Shown here piece after piece: positions 1 through 8,130 of a DNA stretch of 58,563 nt. Made by a program: the position numbers and the translations under genes. Each line of letters opens with the position of its first letter. The stretch's first letter is position 1. Below the pieces are notes generated by a model that was not told the origin of the DNA, did not search any database, and saw nothing but the letters and a program-made list of their open reading frames with translations. This stretch comes from Flavobacteriales bacterium TMED191 (lineage in GTDB: Bacteria > Bacteroidota > Bacteroidia > Flavobacteriales > TMED113): positions 30,406 through 88,968 of the forward strand of contig NHIO02000038.1 of the NCBI GenBank assembly GCA_002171975.2. Reading direction: 5' to 3'.

Positions 1-1
1 T

Positions 2-346
2 GACGAGTGGGAATTTTGTCCTGTATATTTTTTCTATAGTGATAAATCTCAACAAATTATTAATAAAGATTTTAAAAATATTTTTAAAAATACTGAAGAG
101 GATAGGTTGTCATTTGAAGAGATTCAAAAATTAAAAAATGAATTTATAATTATATATTTTGGTGAAACACAAGGCAAGTTGAAATTTAATGCATTGGTTT
201 TAAATGACTCAAAAATGCAACAATTAAAAAAGCCATACCCAAAGTTTGTAAGAACATATAAAGGACTTGGATTTCTAAGTAGAAACACTTCAAAAACAAT
301 CAGAATATTAAAACAAAAAATATCATGGCACTATGATAATAAATAA
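2..346 (+). CDS. Unknown protein, C-terminal part (gene starts before the window)
   Basis: The frame is open from the first bases of the window to a TAA stop, giving 114 residues with no ATG at a plausible start, so this is most likely the tail of a longer gene. The fragment is lysine- and aromatic-rich, begins with Asp-Glu-Trp-Glu-Phe-Cys, and has no membrane segment or catalytic motif that I recognise. A TTG at 107 could act as a start but nothing favours it over an upstream beginning. Its end overlaps the convergent exonuclease gene by 16 bases. Family unknown. Confidence 0.6.
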   Translation, partial: DEWEFCPVYFFYSDKSQQIINKDFKNIFKNTEEDRLSFEEIQKLKNEFIIIYFGETQGKLKFNALVLNDSKMQQLKKPYPKFVRTYKGLGFLSRNTSKTIRILKQKISWHYDNK

Positions 347-912
347 TTTTTTTGTTTAAATGCATAAAATATTTTGGGACATATCCAAGCATCAATAGCA
401 GCATAATTTTTTTGTTGATCTGTAAGTATGTCTAAATTCCAATCCGACAGTCTTTGTCTTTTACTAATTCGAAAACCTAACATCATAATTGTTAATTTCA
501 CAGCACCAATACTTTGAAAATTATTTTTTTTTGCGAGCTGATTTAAATCAATAAAGTTTGATGGTTTAAATTGTTTTAGCTTTTGTAATCCTGTTATATC
601 ATTCTTAATATCAATACCAACTTTAACTATATTGGGGTTATTAAAAACATTTAATAATTCCTGAATTAATCCAATTTTATTAATTCTAAATAAAAAAACA
701 TCATTATCGACAGATATTTGAACTAGAGATATATGATGGTAAACACCTTTCTTAAATGATGGTTTTGTTTCTGTATCAAAACCAATTAAAGTAGCACTTG
801 AAATTACATCAAAACACTTGGAAACATCGTTCAAATGTTCTATTAAATGGACCCTTGCAGTAAAATCAATTAATGGATATTTTTTTACATCTTCTTTCGC
901 GACAAATTTCAT
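331..912 (-). CDS. 3'-5' exonuclease, DEDDy type (RNase D-like domain)
   Basis: A compact 193-residue protein that is essentially one DnaQ-fold exonuclease domain, expected to remove nucleotides from 3' ends of RNA or DNA with two metal ions. The acidic motifs are visible: Exo I as GFDTETKP (near residues 44-51), Exo II as VGIDIKND, and Exo III as YAAIDAW, whose Tyr four residues before the Asp places it in the DEDDy subgroup. There is no HRDC domain, so it is shorter than true RNase D. It is the last gene of a gcvT-comB-exonuclease run, 4 bases after comB. The substrate cannot be told from sequence. Confidence 0.85.
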   Translation of the reverse strand: MKFVAKEDVKKYPLIDFTARVHLIEHLNDVSKCFDVISSATLIGFDTETKPSFKKGVYHHISLVQISVDNDVFLFRINKIGLIQELLNVFNNPNIVKVGIDIKNDITGLQKLKQFKPSNFIDLNQLAKKNNFQSIGAVKLTIMMLGFRISKRQRLSDWNLDILTDQQKNYAAIDAWICPKIFYAFKQKNYLLS

Positions 913-916
913 GTTT

Positions 917-1690
917 TTAATTTTTATTGGTGATAAAAAATCCAGAAAATAAATTATTTTTTTTCATTGATTGCAGTTGTGACCAAATGGGTATACAGTT
1001 CATAATATCAACTTGTAAACAATAATTAATATCTTCTTCGAGGTTCATTCTTTGTCGATATGAAGATTTGAGCAAAAAGTTACTTAAATTATTTTGGGCA
1101 GATTCATATAAGTTTTGAGACATGAAAACAGAGTCCGAATTAGAGTAAAACATATCATTTTTTAGTAGTTTCTTTGACAATAATCCAGCCAATAAAGCAT
1201 CTTCGATACAAAGTCTACCTTTCCAACCAGAACACACAATCAGTATATCACTTTTATCAATAGATTTTATATATTCAGCAACAGAACTCACATTCAAAAA
1301 TGAAGCTAATAAAATACCATGGCCTGCATTTTTAGATTTTTCAATTGCATTTGTTCCATTTGTAGTAGTAATTGCCAACGAAATTCCATCAAATTTTTTT
1401 CTATCATAAAGTAAAGGTGAATTACCTAAATCAAAACCCGAAACAATATTTCCATTTCTTTCAGCTGCAAATAAAAAATCTTCTGTATCCATCGTCATTT
1501 TCATCTTGACCGCATCTTCAACAGTAGACACTGTGAAAACACGATTCCCTCCATTATTTAAAAAAACACAGATAGCTGAGGTAGCTCTAAAAACATCTAT
1601 TACAACTACCCTTTTTTGACTTAAGTCAAAAAAATCTAACATTGAAGGAGTAAGACAAATGTCAATATTTCTTTTAGATTTTTTTTTCAT
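917..1690 (-). CDS. comB: 2-phosphosulfolactate phosphatase (ComB family)
   Basis: ComB hydrolyses 2-phospho-3-sulfolactate to 3-sulfolactate, the second step of the phosphoenolpyruvate-dependent route first described for coenzyme M. At 257 residues the length suits the family, and conserved blocks are present: VVVIDVFRATSAI near residue 28, FDLGNSP near 105, and TTTNGTNAI near 125. Its start overlaps the end of gcvT by 17 bases, so the two are probably cotranscribed. The enzyme for the preceding step, ComA, is encoded about 10 kb away. In Bacteroidota the product more likely feeds sulfolactate or sulfonolipid metabolism than coenzyme M; that is inference. Confidence 0.88.
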   Translation of the reverse strand: MKKKSKRNIDICLTPSMLDFFDLSQKRVVVIDVFRATSAICVFLNNGGNRVFTVSTVEDAVKMKMTMDTEDFLFAAERNGNIVSGFDLGNSPLLYDRKKFDGISLAITTTNGTNAIEKSKNAGHGILLASFLNVSSVAEYIKSIDKSDILIVCSGWKGRLCIEDALLAGLLSKKLLKNDMFYSNSDSVFMSQNLYESAQNNLSNFLLKSSYRQRMNLEEDINYCLQVDIMNCIPIWSQLQSMKKNNLFSGFFITNKN

Positions 1691-2759
1691 AAAATGGCAG
1701 CTTAATAATGATAGCTTTTAAAGTTTTGTTGCGAATTTTTATTAATATATTATTACCAAAATAAGATTGGGAAGTTATAATGTATCCCATACCTATGGCT
1801 TGATTAAGAGAAGGAGACATTGTACCAGAAGTAACATTACCAATTATATTATTATTAACATCTAAAATTTCATAGTCTTTTCTTGGTATACCTTTTTCTT
1901 GCAAAATAAATCCTACCAATTTTTTAGATACCCCGTTTGCAATTTGATTAACAATTCTATTTTTACCTATAAAGTTTTTATTTGTTTTGACTATCCATGA
2001 TAAACCTGCTTCAATTGGTGTTGTATTTTCAGTTATATCATTACCATATAAACAATAACCCATTTCTAATCTAAGCGTATCTCTAGCTGCTAGACCAATG
2101 GGCTCAATATTTTCTTGAAGATCAAAAATTTTATTCCAAACTTTTTCTGCATCTTCTTGTTGAATATATAATTCAAAACCACCAGCCCCCGTATAGCCAG
2201 TACGTGAAATAATAACATCATTACATTCTGCAAAAAGTCCAATTTTAAATTTATAGTAAGAAATAGAATCAAGCGGAAGAGAAGTTAAATTTTGCAGCAA
2301 TTGTAAAGCATTTGGGCCTTGAACAGCCAACAAACCTCTTTGATGAGTAATATCTTTAATTGAAAGATTATACTCATTAAAAGAGGATATCCAGTCAAAA
2401 TCTTTTTTAGCATTTGAAGCATTGACAACTAACATGAATAAATTACTGGATATTTTATATACAAGTAAATCATCAATTATACCACCATTTTCATTGAGCA
2501 TACAAGAGTACTGTACATCACCATCGTTTAATTTTTCAGCATCATTAGTTGTAATTTTTTGGACTAAATCAATTGCAAATTCACCTTTTATCATAATTTG
2601 ACACATATGAGAAACATCAAATACTCCTACATTTGAGCGAACCGTATTATGCTCATAAATAACACCCTTATATTGAATAGGCATAAAATAGCCTCCAAAA
2701 GGCATTAATTTTGCGTTGTTTAGTTGATGTAATGAATAAAAAGCAGTTTTTTTATGCAA
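1674..2759 (-). CDS. gcvT: Glycine cleavage system T protein (aminomethyltransferase)
   Basis: GcvT takes the aminomethyl group from the lipoylated H protein and transfers it to tetrahydrofolate, releasing ammonia and 5,10-methylene-THF. The 361-residue length is standard. Recognisable blocks are LMPFGGYFMPIQY near the N-terminus, GVFDVSHM, the folate-site region SRTGYTGAGGFELY, and GLAARDTLRLEMGYCLYGND. The start ATG lies about 30 bases downstream of a TATATTTG box. It leads a minus-strand run with comB and a 3'-5' exonuclease. The H and P proteins are not in this window. Confidence 0.95.
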   Translation of the reverse strand: MHKKTAFYSLHQLNNAKLMPFGGYFMPIQYKGVIYEHNTVRSNVGVFDVSHMCQIMIKGEFAIDLVQKITTNDAEKLNDGDVQYSCMLNENGGIIDDLLVYKISSNLFMLVVNASNAKKDFDWISSFNEYNLSIKDITHQRGLLAVQGPNALQLLQNLTSLPLDSISYYKFKIGLFAECNDVIISRTGYTGAGGFELYIQQEDAEKVWNKIFDLQENIEPIGLAARDTLRLEMGYCLYGNDITENTTPIEAGLSWIVKTNKNFIGKNRIVNQIANGVSKKLVGFILQEKGIPRKDYEILDVNNNIIGNVTSGTMSPSLNQAIGMGYIITSQSYFGNNILIKIRNKTLKAIIIKLPFYEKKI

Positions 2760-2791
2760 AAATTATAAAATTTATCTGTTAATTATGGTTG

Positions 2792-2799
2792 CAAATATA
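2792..2799 (-). promoter_or_regulatory. Candidate -7 box of gcvT (TATATTTG)
   Basis: On the minus strand the sequence reads TATATTTG 33 bases before the gcvT start codon, matching the Bacteroidota -7 consensus TAnnTTTG. No clear TTTG -33 element is visible at the expected distance, so the call rests on one box and its position. Confidence 0.4.
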
Positions 2800-2852
2800 G
2801 TTAAGAATTTTTTTCTTGTGTTAAATTTATTATAATAAAAGTGAAAGTTTTT

Positions 2853-2860
2853 TAAATTTG
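2853..2860 (+). promoter_or_regulatory. Candidate -7 box of trxB (TAAATTTG)
   Basis: TAAATTTG sits 47 bases before the trxB start and fits TAnnTTTG. There is no good -33 partner, and such AT-rich words occur by chance in this genome. Confidence 0.3.
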
Positions 2861-2907
2861 TCAAAATTGAATTAACAACTAGAGATTTTAATCTAAAATA
2901 TAACATT

Positions 2908-3843
2908 ATGAAAACTATCGAATGTGCAATTATAGGATCAGGTCCAGCTGGATATACTGCAGCTATATATGCTTCTAGAGCAAACTTAAAGCCAGTATTA
3001 ATACAGGGTATACAACCTGGAGGTCAACTTACTACAACTAATGATGTTGAGAATTATCCTGGCTACCCCAATGGAATAACAGGTCCCAAAATGATGGAAG
3101 ATTTTCAAAAACAAGCTGAGAGATTTGGCACTGAGGTTATTTTTGGAACTGTTACAAAAGTAGAATTCTCTCAAACAAAAGGCGACACACATAAACTAAT
3201 TATTGATAATAAGGATGAAATAAAAGCAAAAACTGTAATAATCTCAACAGGTGCATCAGCTAAATATTTAGGACTTCCTTCAGAACAAAAATTTATGGGT
3301 TCGGGAGTGTCTGCTTGTGCTGTATGTGATGGGTTTTTCTTTAAGAACCAAGATGTAGTTGTAGTTGGAGGGGGTGATTCTGCGGCTGAAGAGGCAACTT
3401 ATTTATCCAATTTATGTAATAAAGTTTATTTATTAGTTAGAAAAAATGAAATGCGAGCTTCAAAAATAATGCAAAAAAGAGTATTCGACACAAAAAATCT
3501 AGAAGTTCTATTTAATCACGAAACAATTGAAGTTATGGGTGAAACCACTGTCAATCAAATAAAGGTAAAGGATACTAAAAAAAATCAAGAGAAAATTATA
3601 AATGCCACTGGTTTCTTTTTAGCAATTGGACATAATCCTAATACTGAAATATTTAAAAATCAATTAGATATGGATGAAGTTGGCTACTTAATTACTAAAC
3701 CTGATAGCTCTTTAACAAATATTCCTGGGGTATTTGCAAGTGGTGATGCTCAAGATTCTATATATCGACAGGCTATAACAGCTGCTGGTAGTGGGTGTAT
3801 GGCTGCATTAGATGCAGAAAGATACCTTGCATCTTTACATTAA
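2908..3843 (+). CDS. trxB: Thioredoxin reductase (NADPH)
   Basis: A flavoprotein that passes electrons from NADPH to thioredoxin in the cytoplasm. The 311-residue protein shows the FAD-binding GSGPAGYTAAIYA near residue 12, the redox-active CAVCDG (cysteines near 136 and 139), the NADPH-binding GGGDSAAEEA, and the C-terminal FAD motif FASGDAQD. All expected catalytic features are intact and the length is standard. The gene is transcribed alone, facing away from gcvT, and its stop codon directly abuts the U-tract of the convergent rnpB terminator, so the two transcription units have almost no spacer. Confidence 0.97.
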   Translation: MKTIECAIIGSGPAGYTAAIYASRANLKPVLIQGIQPGGQLTTTNDVENYPGYPNGITGPKMMEDFQKQAERFGTEVIFGTVTKVEFSQTKGDTHKLIIDNKDEIKAKTVIISTGASAKYLGLPSEQKFMGSGVSACAVCDGFFFKNQDVVVVGGGDSAAEEATYLSNLCNKVYLLVRKNEMRASKIMQKRVFDTKNLEVLFNHETIEVMGETTVNQIKVKDTKKNQEKIINATGFFLAIGHNPNTEIFKNQLDMDEVGYLITKPDSSLTNIPGVFASGDAQDSIYRQAITAAGSGCMAALDAERYLASLH

Positions 3844-3866
3844 AAAAAAGGGAGCACAAAGCTCCC
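3842..3866 (-). terminator. Intrinsic terminator of rnpB
   Basis: On the minus strand GGGAGC - TTTGT - GCTCCC is followed directly by eight T, a textbook rho-independent terminator ten bases past the RNase P RNA 3' end. On the plus strand the hairpin follows the trxB stop but has no T-run, so its main direction is minus. Confidence 0.85.
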
Positions 3867-3875
3867 TCAAATTCA

Positions 3876-4236
3876 CATAAATCTATAAGCCGGATTCTGT
3901 ATTCTTATTACTAAGAACCCTTATCATTTATCTAGTTATATTATCACTAATATAATCAATCGATCTACCCTCCAAGTTTGAGCGAGTAACTCTAAGTACA
4001 AAAGTACATCCTGGTATATTTGATCTTTCAATCCATAAGGTTTACCCAAATTTAATATCACTATTAAACTTTGTGAGCTCTTACCTCACTTTTTCACCCT
4101 TACCAATAAATTTTGGCGGTTATTTTCTGTGGCACTATCTGTATCTTTAAAATAAAGACCCTTCCTGTTAGGAAGTATGGTACTCTGTATTGTCCGGACT
4201 TTCCTCTTTCATTTGAAAGCGATAAGGCGATTTATG
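3876..4236 (-). ncRNA. rnpB: RNase P RNA (M1 RNA), bacterial class A
   Basis: Catalytic RNA of RNase P, which removes 5' leaders from pre-tRNAs. On the minus strand the universal blocks occur in order: GAGGAAAGTCCGGAC near the 5' end, ACAGTGCCACAGAAAATAAC, GGTAAGGGTGAAAAGGTGAG-like sequence (here with AAAAAGTGAG), GGGTAAACC, and ACAGAATCCGGCTTAT at the 3' end. The ends were set by a perfect 8-bp P1 helix: CATAAATC (4236 down to 4229) pairs with GATTTATG (3883 down to 3876). The total of 361 nt is normal. It lies 48 bases after mltG on the same strand; a TAAATTTG at 4276-4269 is a possible promoter box. This RNA fills the only intergenic stretch above 300 bases. Confidence 0.95.
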
Positions 4237-4284
4237 AAAATAATTAAAGAACGATTTAAGTTATTAAACAAATTTATAAAAAAT

Positions 4285-5304
4285 TTAATAAATTTTTCTT
4301 TTATTCAACCATTCATGAAATTTAGCAGCATTAGCTGAATGATCAGAATGATTTTTAGCAAAATTATGATATTCAGAATTATCAGGTCTAGCACACATAA
4401 ATAAAAAATTATGATCTTCAGGATGCAATACTGCTTCAATAGACTGAAGACTTGGTAAACAAATCGGAAAAGGGGGTAAACCCTTATGGTAATAAGTATT
4501 ATATTTAGATTGTTTAGTTTGTTCAATATGCTTATTTCTAATACGTCTTAATGATTTATTATATTTTTTACGCCATATGTAAGCTATTGTTGGATCAGCA
4601 GCTAGTGGCCATCCAATTTTTATTCTATTAATATATAAGCCAGCAATAGTTGGCATTTCATCAAAATGACTAGCTTCCTTATCAACAATTGATGCTAAAA
4701 CAAAAACTTCGTGAGCAGACAAATTACATTGATTAGCACTATTAATCCTCTCGTTTGTCCAAAAATTATTATACTCTAAACGCATTCTATTTAAGAACTC
4801 TTTAGGACTAATATCCCAATATAATTCATAAGTATTTGGAATAAGCAACAAATACAAACTGTCTAAAGGATAGTTATTTAAATTTAAATAGTTCAGCATA
4901 TCTAATGAATCAAGATCTAGAGTAGAGTCCATTATACCAAAAAGATCTACAATATCATCCATACTATTAAATGTAAGTTTTGTAGGATCTTGGGATCTCG
5001 ATCTGAGTTTATTTACCACATCATTTAAAGAGGATCCTTTTTGTAATATAAATCGACCTGAAGTATACCAGTATTGAAGTCTTTTTTTTTCAATAAATTG
5101 ATTAAAAACCAATTTTGCTAAAGGATGAAAGTCAATAGCAATAGAATCTAATTGGTTGACAACATCTTCAAAAGAGGTGTCTTTACTAATAAAAAACTCT
5201 GTATTTTCTTTAACAATAGACTTATCTAAATACTCATTTTTTATAAAAAAAAGTAAAAAAATAAAGGGAATAAATAAAAAAGTAAAAATTAAACTATATC
5301 TCAT
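4285..5304 (-). CDS. mltG: Endolytic murein transglycosylase MltG
   Basis: MltG (YceG family) cuts nascent peptidoglycan strands inside the chain and so helps set glycan length at the inner membrane. The 339-residue protein has one N-terminal membrane anchor (residues 4-22, mostly Phe, Leu and Ile), a LysM-like region, and the catalytic YceG core with ASIVDKEASHFDEMPTIAGL and PLAADPTIAY in the C-terminal half. The Glu in this KEA segment corresponds to the conserved catalytic region. It overlaps the preceding cytochrome gene by 11 bases and is the last protein gene of an operon that starts with dapF, a second cell-wall gene. Confidence 0.92.
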   Translation of the reverse strand: MRYSLIFTFLFIPFIFLLFFIKNEYLDKSIVKENTEFFISKDTSFEDVVNQLDSIAIDFHPLAKLVFNQFIEKKRLQYWYTSGRFILQKGSSLNDVVNKLRSRSQDPTKLTFNSMDDIVDLFGIMDSTLDLDSLDMLNYLNLNNYPLDSLYLLLIPNTYELYWDISPKEFLNRMRLEYNNFWTNERINSANQCNLSAHEVFVLASIVDKEASHFDEMPTIAGLYINRIKIGWPLAADPTIAYIWRKKYNKSLRRIRNKHIEQTKQSKYNTYYHKGLPPFPICLPSLQSIEAVLHPEDHNFLFMCARPDNSEYHNFAKNHSDHSANAAKFHEWLNKRKIY

Positions 5305-7210
5305 TAATTTGATTTAACAGAGTTAAGGCATCTTTATTATTAGGATAAATCTCAAGAATTTTTTCTAGACAAAGAAACGCATCTTTTTGTTTATTTTCAA
5401 ATAATAACAACTGTGCTTTGTTAATTAGAGTTTTTTCATGGTATGGGTCTAATTTTAAAGTTAAATTATAATAATCTAATGCATCTGAGTACTTGCCAAT
5501 TGAAAAATATAAAAAGCCTAGATTTGCATATGCCAAAACAAAATTATTATCCTCGTTAATAATAAAATTAAATTCGTCAATTGCAAATTCAATTTTATTC
5601 CTTTTAAATAAAGAAATAGCATACTTGTTTCTAAATTCTAAATTATATGGTGCTAACTTGACAGCCTGTTGATAAAATAAAAAAGCATTTTCTAAATCAT
5701 TTTCATGAACATATGACTCCCCAATTCTATAACAAGTCCAGGCATCCTTATTACTATAATCTTTATTAATTAAAAACTTATTAAGTAATAAACTAGCGCC
5801 TATATTATTGACCTCTTTTATAATTGAATTATAAGCTTGTCTTAAAAACAAATAATATATATGGACATATATACCTTGATCATTATCTAATTTTATTCCT
5901 TGTAAATAACTTGCAGCAGAATCTAAGTAAAATGAGTATGGATTGAATCTCTCATATTGCTGAAGATAACCTTGAATAATACTCAAATTATCAGGTAATT
6001 TATTATTAACACATTCTAGACCCAGGAATTCTTTATGTAATGTGTCAATATTTTCAGCGGCATCATTATTTGGAATTCTAATTTTGTGATCAGTAATTTG
6101 AACATGCGGAATATCAGTAGTATAAGATGCTGGCATATGACATGAAACACAATCATTGTTTGAATGAATTTTATTTTCTGTTTCCTCATTACAATCATCA
6201 TTAATATGACAGTCTAAACATTTAGAATTAAAAAAGTTTTCAGGAACATCATGAACAGATACATGAGGATTGTGACAACTGACGCATGAAAGATTTTCTT
6301 CAGATTGAATATAACAAGAACTTAATTTCATTCTATCAACATGAGAAGCCATAATGAAATCATTTTCAGAATTGGAATATCTAGGTTGATATACATCCAT
6401 AATATCACTTAAACGCATTCCAGGAAGGAAGTCAAAAAAAGATTTATGAGGTTTTAGCACTGCATTTCCCTGCAAATGACATCTTGCACATAAATCATTT
6501 TGTAACTCTAGACTTAAGTCAGCAGGATTGACTATACTATAATCAATAAGTTTAGTTGTATCCGTAATATTTCCTTTTTTTATCTTTTCTAAATGTAATT
6601 CTCCAGGTCCATGACACCTTTCGCAATCAATACCAGTGGGCATACTTTTATATTTATTTTCTGAACCTAATACAAAATCAGGATATGCATTGTGACATGC
6701 AATACATTCTAAGCCCATTTTTCTTGAAAATCTACTATTTTTATTATTCTCAAATCCAGGCGGAAAGTCTAAAATAGAGTCTTGAGTATAATAAGTAACT
6801 GGAGCTTGATATAAATATCCGTTGTTTGTAAAAAGATGAGAGTTTGTATGATGACCTGAACCAACAATATAATCAATGGGATAATTCAAATAATGTATAG
6901 TATCTCCAGAGCTTGACAACTGATATTCAATAAAATGTAAACTATCCTCAACCCATTGGGGGTGATAAAAAAAATCTAATAAAGTATCATGTAACTGTTT
7001 AGTGAAATCAGATGAACTATATTCTTTAAATGCTGGTCGAATAGATCTTCCCATTCCTGTATTTATAAAATTTTGATATTGTTCTTGATGACAAGCAGCA
7101 CACTTATTCATGCCTACATAATTAGAATCAACAATTAAACTATCATATTGCTGATTATTATTACATGATAATAAAATTAAATAAACAATATAAATTTTGA
7201 AGTACTTCAT
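5294..7210 (-). CDS. Heptaheme cytochrome c lipoprotein with C-terminal TPR repeats
   Basis: A 638-residue exported electron-transfer protein. It opens with a lipoprotein-like signal ending in LLSC at Cys16 and then carries seven CxxCH haem-attachment motifs: CAACH (37-41), CIACH, CERCH, CARCH, CVSCH, CLDCH and CVSCH, all in the first 360 residues. The last ~170 residues form tetratricopeptide repeats, such as GESYVHENDLENAFLFYQQA and NLGFLYFSIGKYSDALDYYN, which usually bind partner proteins. Domain order resembles multihaem cytochrome/TPR proteins seen in Bacteroidota and Planctomycetota; donor and acceptor are unknown. It overlaps dapF by 4 bases and mltG by 11, so translation is probably coupled. 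Confidence 0.85.
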   Translation of the reverse strand: MKYFKIYIVYLILLSCNNNQQYDSLIVDSNYVGMNKCAACHQEQYQNFINTGMGRSIRPAFKEYSSSDFTKQLHDTLLDFFYHPQWVEDSLHFIEYQLSSSGDTIHYLNYPIDYIVGSGHHTNSHLFTNNGYLYQAPVTYYTQDSILDFPPGFENNKNSRFSRKMGLECIACHNAYPDFVLGSENKYKSMPTGIDCERCHGPGELHLEKIKKGNITDTTKLIDYSIVNPADLSLELQNDLCARCHLQGNAVLKPHKSFFDFLPGMRLSDIMDVYQPRYSNSENDFIMASHVDRMKLSSCYIQSEENLSCVSCHNPHVSVHDVPENFFNSKCLDCHINDDCNEETENKIHSNNDCVSCHMPASYTTDIPHVQITDHKIRIPNNDAAENIDTLHKEFLGLECVNNKLPDNLSIIQGYLQQYERFNPYSFYLDSAASYLQGIKLDNDQGIYVHIYYLFLRQAYNSIIKEVNNIGASLLLNKFLINKDYSNKDAWTCYRIGESYVHENDLENAFLFYQQAVKLAPYNLEFRNKYAISLFKRNKIEFAIDEFNFIINEDNNFVLAYANLGFLYFSIGKYSDALDYYNLTLKLDPYHEKTLINKAQLLLFENKQKDAFLCLEKILEIYPNNKDALTLLNQINEI

Positions 7211-8034
7211 ATCTTAGGTAAAAGTCCTTCAAAATTTTTCTCAATTTCTGACTGAAGATATATATCGGAAAAGGTATCAGAATTTTTCTTAAAACTAACT
7301 TTCAAATCACCTCCTTTAGTTTTAACTAATACTTCTGAAACTGTTATAAAACCATTTACAAACGCACATAAAGCAGCTGCAACTGCACCTGTTCCACATG
7401 AGAGAGTTTCAGCTTCAACACCTCTTTCATATGTTCTAATAAATAGATTGTTATTAATAAACTGTGCAAATGTAACATTTGTGCCTTCAATTCTAAACCT
7501 TTTACTATAACGAATTTCAGCCCCCTCTTTATTCACGTCCATATTGTTTAGTTGATTTTTAAACATTACATAGTGTGGTGAACCTGTGTCAATAAAAGTT
7601 CCGTTAAAATCAGTTTTAAAATCTGTAACATCAACTAATGACACTTTTGATTTATTATTGTTAATATCTACTTCAAAAGAAAAAAGTCCTTGATTTGTTT
7701 CAAAATGACCACTAGAAAATGGTTCAGGGCCAGCAATTCCAATAGAAGATATAAAATGAGCACAGCACATACTACCATTACCACAAAACGATGAGACAAG
7801 TCCATCAGAATTGTAATATGTCATAAAATATAAACTTTTCGGACTAGTGGGTAAGTCGATAAGAATTAAACCATCAGCGCCTATTCCGGTTTTTCTGTCA
7901 CACAAAGACTTTATATATGATTGATTATTCATAATAACAGAGGAAATCCTCAATGTATTAGAGAATTGTTTTAACCTATTATCAATTATAATAAAATCAT
8001 TACCACAAGAATTATATTTTGAAAATTTTATCAT
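7207..8034 (-). CDS. dapF: Diaminopimelate epimerase
   Basis: DapF interconverts LL- and meso-diaminopimelate for lysine and peptidoglycan synthesis. Both catalytic cysteines are visible, in CGNGSMCCAHF and in SCGTGAVAAAL, along with the N-terminal KYNSCGNDFIIID. I start at the ATG giving MIKFSKY rather than at the in-frame ATG 12 bases upstream (8046), because family members begin at this point and because a TATTTTTG box at 8064-8057 would leave almost no leader for the upstream start. This gives 275 residues, a normal length. It is first in an operon with the heptahaem lipoprotein and mltG. Confidence 0.94.
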   Translation of the reverse strand: MIKFSKYNSCGNDFIIIDNRLKQFSNTLRISSVIMNNQSYIKSLCDRKTGIGADGLILIDLPTSPKSLYFMTYYNSDGLVSSFCGNGSMCCAHFISSIGIAGPEPFSSGHFETNQGLFSFEVDINNNKSKVSLVDVTDFKTDFNGTFIDTGSPHYVMFKNQLNNMDVNKEGAEIRYSKRFRIEGTNVTFAQFINNNLFIRTYERGVEAETLSCGTGAVAAALCAFVNGFITVSEVLVKTKGGDLKVSFKKNSDTFSDIYLQSEIEKNFEGLLPKI

Positions 8035-8056
8035 ACAAAAAAACATATAATATCTA

Positions 8057-8064
8057 CAAAAATA
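8057..8064 (-). promoter_or_regulatory. Candidate -7 box of dapF operon (TATTTTTG)
   Basis: TATTTTTG on the minus strand lies 23 bases before the preferred dapF start and matches TAnnTTTG. No distinct -33 element is seen. Confidence 0.35.
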
Positions 8065-8130
8065 ATTAAATAAAAAACTACTTTTACATCATCATAAATA
8101 ATACATACAACTCTTTACAATATTAATAAT

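Noticed and set aside
2760-2907. Possible glycine riboswitch before gcvT
   Set aside because: No conserved glycine aptamer core is seen in the 148-base spacer; only promoter-like AT-rich boxes.
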